Assembly: GCA_965224575.1 (NCBI GenBank)
Contig: CBDCZQ010000006.1
Coordinates: forward strand, 2,852,001-2,916,000
DNA from: QPIN01 sp965224575
GTDB taxonomy: Bacteria > Pseudomonadota > Gammaproteobacteria > Methylococcales > Methylomonadaceae
Direction: 5' to 3'
Length of the DNA: 64,000 nt
The notes under the pieces are model-generated. The model was not told the DNA's origin. It ran no database searches and saw nothing but the letters and a program-made list of their open reading frames with translations. Below are positions 17,278-26,441 of the stretch, one piece after another; position 1 is the stretch's first letter; each line of letters starts with the position of its first letter. Position numbers and translations under genes: made by a program.

Positions 17278-17339
17278 TTAATTTACGGCTCAGAGAAAAA
17301 CTGTCACAAGTTTTATAGCATTTTATCTTTATTGCAAAG

Positions 17340-17369
17340 AAAAACTCGGAGGCTTACGGCCGAGTTTTT
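17340..17369 (+). terminator. Terminator after haemoglobin-reductase operon
   Basis: AAAACTCGG and CCGAGTTTT form a perfect 9-bp stem around AGGCTTACGG, ending in a T run. The symmetrical A and T flanks could make it bidirectional. Confidence 0.8.
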
Positions 17370-17561
17370 GATACTTCGCACGGTTACGTTGTGGATTTCT
17401 ATGGTTGATTTTAACGATAGGCTATGTTGATTAGCTTGCTCTTGATATGAGCACATTTTAGTTCCTGGCAACTGCTCCTGCTCTGCCTCATGTTGATACA
17501 GTTGTAGCTAGCGACAGAAATCAATTTGCTATAAATTCCACATCCGTGACCGCGCGAAGAA
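17370..17561. repeat. MITE-like palindromic repeat, family B copy 1
   Basis: Ends are inverted copies: ATACTTCGCACGGTTACG..GTGG on the left and CCACATCCGTGACCGCGCGAAG on the right, with inner ATGGTTGATTTT and AGAAATCAATTT arms. It is about 190 bp, without coding capacity, and fills most of the 417-base gap between the reductase terminator and the biosynthetic cluster. It resembles the copy at 51080-51241. Confidence 0.65.
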
Positions 17562-17694
17562 TAAACTCATTCCAATTCAGCTCCTAATCATTATATCTAA
17601 AATTTTTAATCTACTTTTGAGTTAGTAAGGGATTTGATTGCTTTCGATAAGCTGTATAAAATACACCTTTAAATTTAATTTTTTGAGTGTGTCT

Positions 17695-17970
17695 ATGAAG
17701 GATAGGACGGAACATAGTGTTGAAGACATTGCAACACGATTATGTTCTTACTTAAGTGATAATATATTAGCGGAAGGTGTTGATGTTAATATTGAAACAG
17801 AATTAGTGAAAATTGGCGTAGACTCATTTTCATTAATGGAAATGATTTTGTTTATCGAACGTTCTTTCGGCTTAGTGTTACCCGCAGAAGCTTTAACACC
17901 AGAAAATATTGCCAGCATTGGTAGCATAAGTACCTATTGTGCAACGTTGTTAAAACAATCGGATGCCTAA
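17695..17970 (+). CDS. Acyl carrier protein of biosynthetic cluster
   Basis: A 91-residue carrier protein with the phosphopantetheine attachment serine in GVDSFSLMEMILFIERSFG. The start is taken as ATG 17695 (MKDRTEHSVEDIA); the longer TTG reading adds a non-conserved tail. It is the first gene of the cluster, and its stop overlaps the start of the next gene by 8 bases. It probably carries the starter or a growing acyl chain. Confidence 0.88.
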   Translation: MKDRTEHSVEDIATRLCSYLSDNILAEGVDVNIETELVKIGVDSFSLMEMILFIERSFGLVLPAEALTPENIASIGSISTYCATLLKQSDA

Positions 17971-19282
17971 ACAGGATAAGAAATTTCCAGATTGCTTTGA
18001 ACTTAATGGTGCTGATTGTTTTCTCTTCCAACTGGATCGTATTATGTTACAAACCAGTGGAAGAAATAATGTTTGTACATTTGTCGTTTCATTAAAACAC
18101 AGCATAGAGCTAAGTGAATTAGAATTATATTTATCCAATAATCCAGCTTATCAATGGATTACTCGCTTGCGAATTAAAAAAGGTCTTCCATTTTCGTTGG
18201 TAAAATGGGTGTTTGATGAAACCTTAGCGTTTCCTGAGATCAAACAGTTTTATAGTGAAAAAGATGAGAGCATAGCAAAGAACTTGTTAGCAACAACAAT
18301 AAGGATTGAAAACCAGTCTCCTTTTAAAGTTGATTTAATTCAAGTATTAGGTGCAAAATCTATTTTAATCTTTACTTGGCATCATGTGCTGATGGATGCA
18401 CATGGAGGTGAATCTTTTATCCGTGCATTAGGATTAAATCAGTCTATTGATTATGCTGAATTATTAGCAGAAGAACAAACTAAATTACCCTTGGGTCTTC
18501 GTGCAAATATTGCTCAGGAAATGAAAAACTTCCTTCACGAAACATCTCAGTTACCTCTTTTTAGTCTATATAAAAAACCTGTTGCTAAACAAAATACACC
18601 GACTTTAAGCTATCGTGTTATATCTTTTACAGAACAGCAATCCATAAAAATTAACGAAACTGCGCGACTTCAAGGAGCCAGTTTTTTATTGAGTGCTTTT
18701 TATTTAGCTGCAACAACATGTTCCGTTGCGCATATTCAACAATTACGTGGTCTTATTGAAGGTGATGTACTAGTTCCTGTTCCTTTAGATCGACGAAAAA
18801 GAGGCATAGATACGCCAGTTATTGGAAATCAGGTAACTTTTCTTTTTTACCGTATACCTGAAAAATTTTTATCTGATGTTCAGGCTTGTACTACCGAGTT
18901 AATAAGCCAAATGAAAACCTTGATGCGTACAGATAGTCCAAAACATTATCTGATAATGATGGATTTTTTACGGCGTATTCCGGGGTTTTTTTATCGTTTG
19001 ATGTTAAAAAGGCCAACAAAAGGACTCATGGCTAGTTTTTTTTATTCAGATACGGGGGAGTCGTTACAGAATTATGATCAGCTGTTTGATAGATTTGTAG
19101 AAAGTGCTATTCATTATCCACCAACCATGTACCCTCCTGGGTTAACTTTTGTATTTAGCAGGTTTCGTGGGTCTTTGCAAATAACCTTGGGGTATATGGA
19201 GCAAGTGATCAGTGACGAAGAAGTCGATGAGTTATTTAAACACTTGCAGTCAGTTTTGTTAGGCGCTGAGAATAATGGCTAA
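17963..19282 (+). CDS. Condensation-fold (CoA-dependent acyltransferase-like) protein
   Basis: A 439-residue protein with the HHxxxDxxG catalytic motif (WHHVLMDAHGGESF) shared by NRPS condensation domains, WS/DGAT enzymes and related acyltransferases. Later conserved segments are VLVPVPLDRRKRGIDTPVIGNQVTFLF and a C-terminal half typical of the chloramphenicol-acetyltransferase fold. It is a stand-alone domain overlapping the carrier-protein gene, so it probably transfers an acyl group from or to that carrier. The substrate cannot be predicted. Confidence 0.78.
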   Translation: MPKQDKKFPDCFELNGADCFLFQLDRIMLQTSGRNNVCTFVVSLKHSIELSELELYLSNNPAYQWITRLRIKKGLPFSLVKWVFDETLAFPEIKQFYSEKDESIAKNLLATTIRIENQSPFKVDLIQVLGAKSILIFTWHHVLMDAHGGESFIRALGLNQSIDYAELLAEEQTKLPLGLRANIAQEMKNFLHETSQLPLFSLYKKPVAKQNTPTLSYRVISFTEQQSIKINETARLQGASFLLSAFYLAATTCSVAHIQQLRGLIEGDVLVPVPLDRRKRGIDTPVIGNQVTFLFYRIPEKFLSDVQACTTELISQMKTLMRTDSPKHYLIMMDFLRRIPGFFYRLMLKRPTKGLMASFFYSDTGESLQNYDQLFDRFVESAIHYPPTMYPPGLTFVFSRFRGSLQITLGYMEQVISDEEVDELFKHLQSVLLGAENNG

Positions 19283-20540
19283 CTTGATACGTTGCGATGT
19301 TGCTGTGATTGGTGCAGGAGCAGCTGGAATTGCTGCTGCGGTTGCTGCGGCTGAATCTGGTTTAAAAGTGATTCTAGTAGAAAAGTATGGTTTTACAGGA
19401 GGGTTAGCAACAAGCGCTATGGTAGGGACGATTTGTGGATTGTATTATCGAAGTGAAGATAATACACAAACACCAAAGTTTGCGGTTCAAGGGTTCGCAA
19501 GGAAATTTTCTAAGGCAGTAATGATTAATAGTAATGCTTATCCTGAATTTTTTGCTGAAGGTTTGCACTTTATTCCATATCAACCCAGTGCGTTTCATCA
19601 ACAAGCAGCACTAGAACTTAATAAATCAGGTGTTCAGTTGATTTTACATACATCATTGGTCGGATTAAAAATCAAAGAAGGACAAATTGATGAATTGATG
19701 CTAAATGCAATAGACAGTGTTTTTAGTATAAAAGCTAAGGCGGTGATTGATTGCAGTGGAAATGCGCAAGTTGCCATGTTGGCTGATCTTGATATGATAA
19801 AACAACCTCAGTATCAATCAGGAGCATTTGTATTTAGAGTTAGTGGTTTGCCAATAATGGAACCATCGGTATTGTCTTTAAATTTAATTCGCTGGATTAA
19901 ATATGGAATTGAACGAGGTGATTTAGACCCGAAATGTGAACGACTGTCTATCATACCGGGTACCGTTAATAACGGGGTGGGATTGTTAAAATTAAGCATG
20001 GCTGAATGTTTTATGGCAGATGCGATTCGACTGTCTGAATATGAATTAGAAATACGTTCACTTAGTGTGAAAATAATAAAATTTCTCTCAAAATTAGACC
20101 CTTTATTAAAATGTTTGAATATTAGCTCAATGGCAACACAATTGGGTATACGAACAGGACCAAGACATGAAGGAATATCTTTATTAGAAGAGAAGCATGT
20201 ATTATCTTGTGTTAAACCAGATGATGGTGTGGCAATAGGTGCTTGGCCGATTGAATATTGGGGGGAGGGACGTAAGCCTGAAATGAGTTATTTTAAGGTG
20301 AATGATTATTATCTGATTCCTGCCGGTGCTTTGGTTTCAAAGCATCTAAATAATCTTTTTTTTGGGGGTAGAACAATCTCAGCCACAGAGCGAGCAATTG
20401 CCTCAGCAAGAGTTATTGGGACATGTTTGAGTACAGGGTATGCAGCAGGAGTTTTAGCGGCAGAATTTGCACGAAAGGGTATATGGCAAACAGCAATAGA
20501 GAAAATTAGAGCTAAACAGGTTTTTGCAGAGGCAGCATAG
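19275..20540 (+). CDS. FAD-dependent oxidoreductase
   Basis: A 421-residue flavoprotein of the FAD_oxidored group. It has an N-terminal Rossmann motif CDVAVIGAGAAGIAAAVAAAESG and VEKYGFTGGLATSAMVG, and a C-terminal FAD-contact region FFGGRTISATERAIASARVIGTCLSTGYAAG. It overlaps the previous gene by 8 bases and the next by one (TAGTG), so tight co-translation is likely. It may desaturate or oxidise a carrier-bound intermediate; the reaction is unknown. Confidence 0.82.
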   Translation: MANLIRCDVAVIGAGAAGIAAAVAAAESGLKVILVEKYGFTGGLATSAMVGTICGLYYRSEDNTQTPKFAVQGFARKFSKAVMINSNAYPEFFAEGLHFIPYQPSAFHQQAALELNKSGVQLILHTSLVGLKIKEGQIDELMLNAIDSVFSIKAKAVIDCSGNAQVAMLADLDMIKQPQYQSGAFVFRVSGLPIMEPSVLSLNLIRWIKYGIERGDLDPKCERLSIIPGTVNNGVGLLKLSMAECFMADAIRLSEYELEIRSLSVKIIKFLSKLDPLLKCLNISSMATQLGIRTGPRHEGISLLEEKHVLSCVKPDDGVAIGAWPIEYWGEGRKPEMSYFKVNDYYLIPAGALVSKHLNNLFFGGRTISATERAIASARVIGTCLSTGYAAGVLAAEFARKGIWQTAIEKIRAKQVFAEAA

Positions 20541-21976
20541 TGGATTCTACTTATCAATTACTAAGAGTTGCAGCACAAACATGGCCGGATCATCTTGCTG
20601 TTATTGATGGTGAGGAAGAGGTGAGTTATCAGCAATTATTTTACCAAGCTGAGCTACTAAAAAATGAACTAATAGATAATGGTTTGGCTCAAGGGATGGG
20701 GCTAGCTGTTATGGGTCGTAATAGCAGCGCATTTATCGTTGCTATGTTTGCAGGCTTCGCTTGCGGAGCAACTGTTTTGCCACTTTCTCATCAGTTGAAA
20801 CAATCTGAGATTGAGCATATATTATCTGATACGCAGTTACATGCAGTACTTGATGATCAATCAGGGCTAAAGCCAGTTGAAGGGAAGATAGTAACAATAG
20901 ATGTTTTTCAACATACTCTACGATTAGTCTGGACAGGTGTTTCGTTTAAAAGCCCCATTACTCCTTTAAAAGATGCAGCTTTTATTCGGTATACATCGGG
21001 TACAACCGGTTCAAGTAAAGGTGTTGTTTTAACACATAAAAGTATTGCTAAACGGGTGGAAATAGCTCAAGCTGCATTGAATTTGACATCTGATGACGCG
21101 GTGTTGTGGGTGTTGTCTATGGCTTTTCATTTTTTAGTGACTATTTTGGTTTATATTCGTTCTGGAGCTAAAATTATTCTTTGTAGAGATTTACTTGCAC
21201 AAACAATCATTAATGATGCTAATAAATATAAAGCAAGTTTTTTGTACGCGTCACCTATGCATTTTCGTTTGTTAGCTGCTGATTCTTCTGGAAAAACAAT
21301 GGAATCACTTAAAGTTGCGATTTCTACTTCATCAGGAATTCCAATTAATATCGCTGATGCTTTTAAAAATAGATTTAACCTTCCTATCACCCAGGCTTAT
21401 GGCATTATTGAAGCCGGTTTGCCTTTAATAGATAATTTGTCAGAAAATGTAGAAACAGAAAGCGTAGGGCATCCGGTTTCTGGTTTTTTAGTCTCTATTT
21501 TTGATGATAACAAACAACAATTAGTGGAAGGTGAAATAGGTCATCTTGCTATAACGGGTGCAGGTATGTTTGACGCTTATTTAAAACCTTGGCAAACAGC
21601 AGAAGAAGTGATGAGTGATGGCTGGTTTATGACCGGTGATCTAGCGAAATTTGAAAAGAACGGCCGGATTACTATTTGCGGACGCGAAAAAACCATGATT
21701 AATGTATCAGGGAATAAAGTTTTTCCAGAAGAAGTTGAAGTTGTTTTGAATAGTCATGAAGATATTTTAGAAGCACATGTTTTTGGGCATAGTCATCCTC
21801 TAATGGGTGAAATTGTATGTGCTGACGTGAGAATTAAAGAAAATATCGAGCTGGACGTTGAAAATATTTTAAAGTTTTGTCGTCATCAATTATCTTATTA
21901 TAAAATTCCTCAACGGTTGAATCAGGTTGCTAAACTTATGCATACTCAGAGTGGTAAGATTAAAAGAATTGATTAA
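20540..21976 (+). CDS. AMP-forming acyl-CoA/ACP ligase
   Basis: A 478-residue ANL-family adenylating enzyme. The P-loop-like motif is YTSGTTGSSKGVVLTH. The A8-type region is GDLAKFEKNGRITICGREKTMINVSGNKVFPEEVE, and the catalytic lysine is near the end (SGKIKR). The GTG start overlaps the upstream stop. The enzyme would activate a carboxylic acid and load it onto CoA or the cluster carrier protein. Substrate unknown; aryl polyene clusters use a comparable ligase for an aromatic starter. Confidence 0.88.
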   Translation: MDSTYQLLRVAAQTWPDHLAVIDGEEEVSYQQLFYQAELLKNELIDNGLAQGMGLAVMGRNSSAFIVAMFAGFACGATVLPLSHQLKQSEIEHILSDTQLHAVLDDQSGLKPVEGKIVTIDVFQHTLRLVWTGVSFKSPITPLKDAAFIRYTSGTTGSSKGVVLTHKSIAKRVEIAQAALNLTSDDAVLWVLSMAFHFLVTILVYIRSGAKIILCRDLLAQTIINDANKYKASFLYASPMHFRLLAADSSGKTMESLKVAISTSSGIPINIADAFKNRFNLPITQAYGIIEAGLPLIDNLSENVETESVGHPVSGFLVSIFDDNKQQLVEGEIGHLAITGAGMFDAYLKPWQTAEEVMSDGWFMTGDLAKFEKNGRITICGREKTMINVSGNKVFPEEVEVVLNSHEDILEAHVFGHSHPLMGEIVCADVRIKENIELDVENILKFCRHQLSYYKIPQRLNQVAKLMHTQSGKIKRID

Positions 21977-22137
21977 TATTTAGATTGGATTGTGTGGCAG
22001 GTATAATGTTCATAATATAATCCACGTTCACTTTTTAAATTAATAAGTAGAGAAAACCTGAACTGAAATATATAATTAAAATAAAGATAAACAAAATTTA
22101 CATCAAGTTGATTTATGTAAAGGATTATGAATAAAAA

Positions 22138-22623
22138 ATGAAATATATAGTACTTTTAATTGCTTTTCTATTTTCGAATATTTGTGTGGCAACTAGTCAA
22201 GATGTCGATTACGTTATTGTTAATAAGACGGAAAAGAAGATGTATCTACTTTCGGAAGGACTAAAAATAAGGGAATATAATGTTGTTTTTGGAGCAAATC
22301 CTGAAGGGCACAAACAACAAGAAGGTGACGAAAGAACACCAGAAGGGCGATATACTCTAGACTATAAGAAAAAAAAGAGTGCTTTTCATAAAGCGATACA
22401 TATTTCCTACCCTAATAAAGGCGATATTACTAGTGCAAAAGCCAGGGGAGTTGATGCAGGAGGATCGATTATGATTCATGGTCAAAAAAATGGATTTTCT
22501 TCATTATCATGGGTCAGTCAAAGATTTAACTGGACGAAAGGATGTATAGCCGTAACCAATTTTGAAATGGATGAAATTTGGTATCTAATAAAAGAGGGTA
22601 CTCCAATTGAAATAGTGCCGTAA
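22138..22623 (+). CDS. L,D-transpeptidase (YkuD domain)
   Basis: A 161-residue exported protein (signal peptide about 1-19). The YkuD domain carries the catalytic signature IMIHGQKNGF then FNWTKGCIAVTNFEMDEIW (HG..x..S/T-K-GC). Such enzymes cross-link peptidoglycan or attach proteins to it. It sits inside the biosynthetic cluster on the same strand but with larger gaps, so it may be an independent passenger gene. Confidence 0.92.
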   Translation: MKYIVLLIAFLFSNICVATSQDVDYVIVNKTEKKMYLLSEGLKIREYNVVFGANPEGHKQQEGDERTPEGRYTLDYKKKKSAFHKAIHISYPNKGDITSAKARGVDAGGSIMIHGQKNGFSSLSWVSQRFNWTKGCIAVTNFEMDEIWYLIKEGTPIEIVP

Positions 22624-22630
22624 TTATAGT

Positions 22631-22780
22631 CAAGTTAACACACAATAAATAACCCACCCATCTTATCTGCTTTTTGACCATCTTTGGCTTTGCGACTTTG
22701 GTTATATAGCTAGCTATATGTACTACGTTGTTATACCAAAAACAATAAAATATGGGTAGATTATTTATTGCGCTTAACTA
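22631..22780. repeat. MITE-like palindromic repeat, family A copy 2 (diverged)
   Basis: The ends are AGTTAA..CAATAAATAACCCACCCAT on the left and its inverse (ATGGGTAGATTATTTATTGCGCTTAACT) on the right, with TATAGCTAGCTATA at the centre. The core AATAAATAAC-CACCCAT is shared with copies 1 and 3, but the outermost bases differ. It fills the gap between the L,D-transpeptidase and the halogenase-like gene. Confidence 0.7.
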
Positions 22781-22835
22781 ATAGTCTGGAATATTTTTTA
22801 ATGATAATAAAAAGAGAGAAAGGGTTGGATGAGTA

Positions 22836-24059
22836 ATGAAGCATAACAATGTCATTGTGATTGGCGCAGGGCCTGCTGGGTGTGTTGCTGCTGCTTTATT
22901 GCAAAACAAAGGACATCAAGTGACCATTGTTGAAAGAGACGTTTTTCCTCGCTTTAGTATTGGTGAGAGTTTATTGCCCCAGTGTATGGAATATATTGAG
23001 CAAGCTGGAATGCTTGAAGCTGTAAATAAAGCAGGGTTTCAATTAAAAGCAGGTGCTGCTTTTATTTATCAGGGAAACCAGTCCGAATTTTGTTTTTCTG
23101 ATAAATTTTCCTCGGGTTTTGATACTACTTTTCAAGTGCAGCGAGATAAATTTGATTCTCTACTGGCAAATGAAGCGCAAAGAATGGGAGTAGAAATTCG
23201 CTGGCAAGAAGAAGTGATTGCTGCTGATTTTTCAGCAAAAAAACCCTTGCTGACTATTAAACGAGCTGATGGCATGGAATACCAGAATGAAGCTTCTTTT
23301 GTCCTTGATGCCAGTGGCTTTGGTAGAGTTTTACCTCGTTTATTAAATCTGGAAAAAGCTTCTGACTTTCCTTGTCGACAATCTCTTTTTACACATATTG
23401 AAGATCGTATTGACCTTTCAGAATATGATCGTAGTAGAGGTTGTATTGTTGTTCACCCTGACTACAAAGACGTCTGGTATTGGTTGATTCCTTTTGATAA
23501 TGGTCGTTGTAGTTTAGGCGTTGTTGCAGAACCTGATTTTCTCCAATCAATTGCGGAAGATCAGCAACAGATTTTTCAATCATTAATTGCTCAAGAGCCT
23601 GGGTTAGCTAATTTATTAAGGAATGCCAAGTTTGATACTAAAATAATGAGTCTAAAGGGCTATAGTGCCAATGTTACTTCACTTTATGGTGAAGGCTATG
23701 CCTTATTAGGTAATGCAGGAGAATTTCTGGATCCTATTTTTTCTTCAGGTGTCACAATTGCAATGAAATCTGCAAGTTTAGCTGCAGGGGTGCTGGATAG
23801 GCAATTAAATCAACAACAAGTTGATTGGCAAAAAGATTTTGTAGAGCCTTTAAACAAAGGCGTAAAGACATTTAGAGCTTTTGTTGATGCTTGGTATAAT
23901 GGTGATTTGCAAGATATTGTGTTTTATAATCAGCAACAATCTAATATTAAACAAATGATTTGTTCGGTTTTAGCAGGTTATGTGTGGGATGAAAAGAACC
24001 CTTATGTGAAAAACTCAGCACCTCGATTAAAAACATTAGCAGAATTATGTCGAGAGTGA
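22836..24059 (+). CDS. Flavin-dependent halogenase-like oxidoreductase
   Basis: A 407-residue FAD protein. It has an N-terminal VIVIGAGPAGCVAAALL, the FPRFSIGESLLP block typical of tryptophan halogenase-like proteins, a WYWLIPF segment matching the WxWxIP halogenase signature, and GNAGEFLDPIFSSGVTIAM. A lysine in QLKAGAAF is a possible catalytic residue. Comparable enzymes lie next to ketosynthases in xanthomonadin and flexirubin-type polyene clusters. Actual halogenation is not assured, because many relatives act as dehydrogenases or reductases. Confidence 0.82.
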   Translation: MKHNNVIVIGAGPAGCVAAALLQNKGHQVTIVERDVFPRFSIGESLLPQCMEYIEQAGMLEAVNKAGFQLKAGAAFIYQGNQSEFCFSDKFSSGFDTTFQVQRDKFDSLLANEAQRMGVEIRWQEEVIAADFSAKKPLLTIKRADGMEYQNEASFVLDASGFGRVLPRLLNLEKASDFPCRQSLFTHIEDRIDLSEYDRSRGCIVVHPDYKDVWYWLIPFDNGRCSLGVVAEPDFLQSIAEDQQQIFQSLIAQEPGLANLLRNAKFDTKIMSLKGYSANVTSLYGEGYALLGNAGEFLDPIFSSGVTIAMKSASLAAGVLDRQLNQQQVDWQKDFVEPLNKGVKTFRAFVDAWYNGDLQDIVFYNQQQSNIKQMICSVLAGYVWDEKNPYVKNSAPRLKTLAELCRE

Positions 24060-24067
24060 TGTTTTAG

Positions 24068-25246
24068 ATGACCTTGTATTTGAATGATTTGGGTATGCTG
24101 TCAGCAGTGGGTGCAAACCGTGAAGAGATTATTAGTCGAGTGCAAAATGGTGATCGTTCTGGGTTGTTTCTAAGTGAAGAGTATAGTTCACAACCTGTTT
24201 ATGTAGGGGAAATACAAGCTGATTTACCTGAGATAGAGAGTAAATACAGTGTTTATGATTGTAAAAATAATCAGTTGCTATTGGCTGCTTTAAGTCAGAT
24301 TAAAAGCACTGTTGATTCAATGATTAAATGCTATGGTCTGGATAGAATTGGGGTGGTGTTAGGCACAAGTACCTCTGGAGTGCGTAATACTGAATTAGCG
24401 TTAACCTCTGTTGCTAAAGATAACGTTAAACCTGAACTGTTTCATTATAAACAACAACAGCTGGGGGCAGGAGCTGATTTTTTAGCTCATATTTTAGGTT
24501 TAAAAGGCCCTGCTTATGCTGTTTCCACTGCATGCTCTTCAAGTGGAAAAGCTTTTGCATCTGCGCGTAGGCTAATTAATTTAGGGTTTTGTGATGCTGT
24601 CATCGTTGGTGGTGCAGATACATTATGCCGCTTTACAGTACATGGTTTTGATGCTCTAGCCTCGGTTTCTGATGGATTAAGCAAACCTTTTGGGAAGCAT
24701 CGTGATGGCATTAATTTATCAGAGGCAGTTGCGTTGTTTGTGATGAGTAAAGACGAAGGACCTGTAAAGATGCAAGGGATTGGGGCTAGCAGTGATGCTT
24801 ATCATTTTTCTGCCCCTGACCCTGAAGGTATTGCGGTCATTTCTGCCATGAAAATGGCATTGGCTGAGGCCAACAAAGCTGTAGAAGAAATTGATTATAT
24901 TAATTTACATGGAACAGCAACACCTCTTAATGATGCAATGGAAAGCCAGGCCGTAAATAAAGTATTTGGAAATAAGGTTGCTGTAAGTTCTACTAAAGGA
25001 ATGACGGGGCATGCATTAGGTGCTGCTGCAGCACTGGAATTAGGACTTTGCTGGATGTTATTGTCAGATAATAATAAGGAAGGGTTGCTAGTCCCCAATA
25101 TAAATGAAGATGTTTTAGATGATACTTTACCTCCTTTACATTTTGTAAAACAGGGGCAAAAATTGGGTCGAAAAATTAACAATTGCCAGAGTAATTCCTT
25201 TGCCTTTGGAGGAAATAATATTTCTCTTGTTGTGGAGCGCACATGA
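24068..25246 (+). CDS. Beta-ketoacyl-ACP synthase (ApeO-like)
   Basis: A 392-residue thiolase-fold condensing enzyme. The Cys-His-His triad is intact: C156 (STACSSSG), H281 (LHGTAT) and H315 (TKGMTGHALGAAAALELG). It follows the halogenase-like gene by 8 bases and overlaps the dehydratase gene by 4. Together with the last gene it makes a KS-DH-KR-KS set like that of aryl polyene clusters, in which two ketosynthases form a heterodimer. This one has full active-site residues. Confidence 0.88.
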   Translation: MTLYLNDLGMLSAVGANREEIISRVQNGDRSGLFLSEEYSSQPVYVGEIQADLPEIESKYSVYDCKNNQLLLAALSQIKSTVDSMIKCYGLDRIGVVLGTSTSGVRNTELALTSVAKDNVKPELFHYKQQQLGAGADFLAHILGLKGPAYAVSTACSSSGKAFASARRLINLGFCDAVIVGGADTLCRFTVHGFDALASVSDGLSKPFGKHRDGINLSEAVALFVMSKDEGPVKMQGIGASSDAYHFSAPDPEGIAVISAMKMALAEANKAVEEIDYINLHGTATPLNDAMESQAVNKVFGNKVAVSSTKGMTGHALGAAAALELGLCWMLLSDNNKEGLLVPNINEDVLDDTLPPLHFVKQGQKLGRKINNCQSNSFAFGGNNISLVVERT

Positions 25247-25674
25247 TTGATATAGAAAAGATAATGCCTCATGCAGGAATTATGGTTTTATTGGATAAAG
25301 TGCTGTCGTACGATCAACAATCAATGGTTGTGAAAACAACGGTACGAAATGATGGATTATTTGGCGACGGACAAACAATACCTGCCTGGTTGGGGGTTGA
25401 ATATATGGCACAAACTGTTGCTGCACATGGAGGAATGATGTGTTATCTGGCTGGTAAACCGATCAATGTAGGTTTTTTAGTCGGTACACGCCGGTACAAT
25501 TGTAATGTGGCCGCTTTTAAAGTCGGGGATTTGTTAACAATCTCGGTTGAACGTGTGATGGGTGATCAAGGTTTGTGCGTGTTTTTTTGTCAGGTTGTTG
25601 GTGAAGGTATTGATATTTCAGCTAAATTAAATGTTTATTTGCCAAATGACGAGGAAAATCGTGCAATTAATTGA
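25243..25674 (+). CDS. Hotdog-fold 3-hydroxyacyl-ACP dehydratase (ApeP-like)
   Basis: A 143-residue single hotdog domain. PHAGIMVLLDKV is the position of the FabZ catalytic His, and PAWLGVEYMAQTVAAHGG supplies the central helix with an acidic residue. It would dehydrate the 3-hydroxyacyl intermediate to the trans-enoyl form; with no enoyl reductase in the cluster this leaves conjugated double bonds. It is coupled by ATGA overlap with the upstream ketosynthase. Confidence 0.85.
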   Translation: MIDIEKIMPHAGIMVLLDKVLSYDQQSMVVKTTVRNDGLFGDGQTIPAWLGVEYMAQTVAAHGGMMCYLAGKPINVGFLVGTRRYNCNVAAFKVGDLLTISVERVMGDQGLCVFFCQVVGEGIDISAKLNVYLPNDEENRAIN

Positions 25675-25715
25675 TGATTTATACTCAACAATAGAAATTA
25701 GTTATTTAAATAATA

Positions 25716-26441
25716 ATGAATCAAACTGTATTAGTAACCGGCTCAAGTAGAGGGATAGGAAAAGCAATAGCTTTATATCTCGGGGGAAAAGGCTATGATG
25801 TTGTTGTTCATTGCCGTAGTAAGCGCGAAGAAGCCAATAAGGTGACAGAAGAATTAACTGAAATGGGTCGGGAAAGCCGAGTGCTTCAATTTGATTTATC
25901 CGATAGGCAACAATGTGCAGAGCTGCTCAGTCAAGATGTTGAGGAAAATGGTGCTTATTATGGAGTGGTTTGTAATGCCGGAGTTACAGCGGACAATGCC
26001 TTTCCTGCAATAACGGGAGAAGAATGGGATACGGTATTACGCACTAACCTGGATGGTTTTTATAATCTATTGAACCCTATCATTATGCCGATGATAAGAA
26101 CACGCAAACCAGGAAGAATTGTTACTCTATCTTCAGTTTCTGGAATAATGGGGAATCGGGGACAAGTGAATTACAGTGCGGCTAAAGCTGGGATTATTGG
26201 TGCGACAAAAGCACTGGCTTTGGAGTTGGCAAAGCGTAAAATCACAGTGAATTGTGTTGCTCCTGGTTTAATTGATACCGAGATGTTGAACCAATTGCCA
26301 CTAGATGAAATAAAAAAAATGATTCCACTTAGACGTGTGGGTGAAGCGAGAGAAGTAGCTGCAACTGTTGCTTTTTTATTGTCCGAAGATGCCGCCTATA
26401 TTACTCGACAAGTTATCTCAGTTAATGGAGGGCTGTGTTAA
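25716..26441 (+). CDS. 3-ketoacyl-ACP reductase (FabG/ApeQ-like)
   Basis: A 241-residue short-chain dehydrogenase. The NADPH motif is TGSSRGIGKA, NAGV follows at about 87-90, and the catalytic Ser140, Tyr153 and Lys157 are in LSSVSGIMGNRGQVNYSAAKAG. It reduces the ketoacyl-ACP made by the neighbouring ketosynthases. Its stop codon overlaps the ATG of the next gene (TAATG). Confidence 0.92.
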   Translation: MNQTVLVTGSSRGIGKAIALYLGGKGYDVVVHCRSKREEANKVTEELTEMGRESRVLQFDLSDRQQCAELLSQDVEENGAYYGVVCNAGVTADNAFPAITGEEWDTVLRTNLDGFYNLLNPIIMPMIRTRKPGRIVTLSSVSGIMGNRGQVNYSAAKAGIIGATKALALELAKRKITVNCVAPGLIDTEMLNQLPLDEIKKMIPLRRVGEAREVAATVAFLLSEDAAYITRQVISVNGGLC

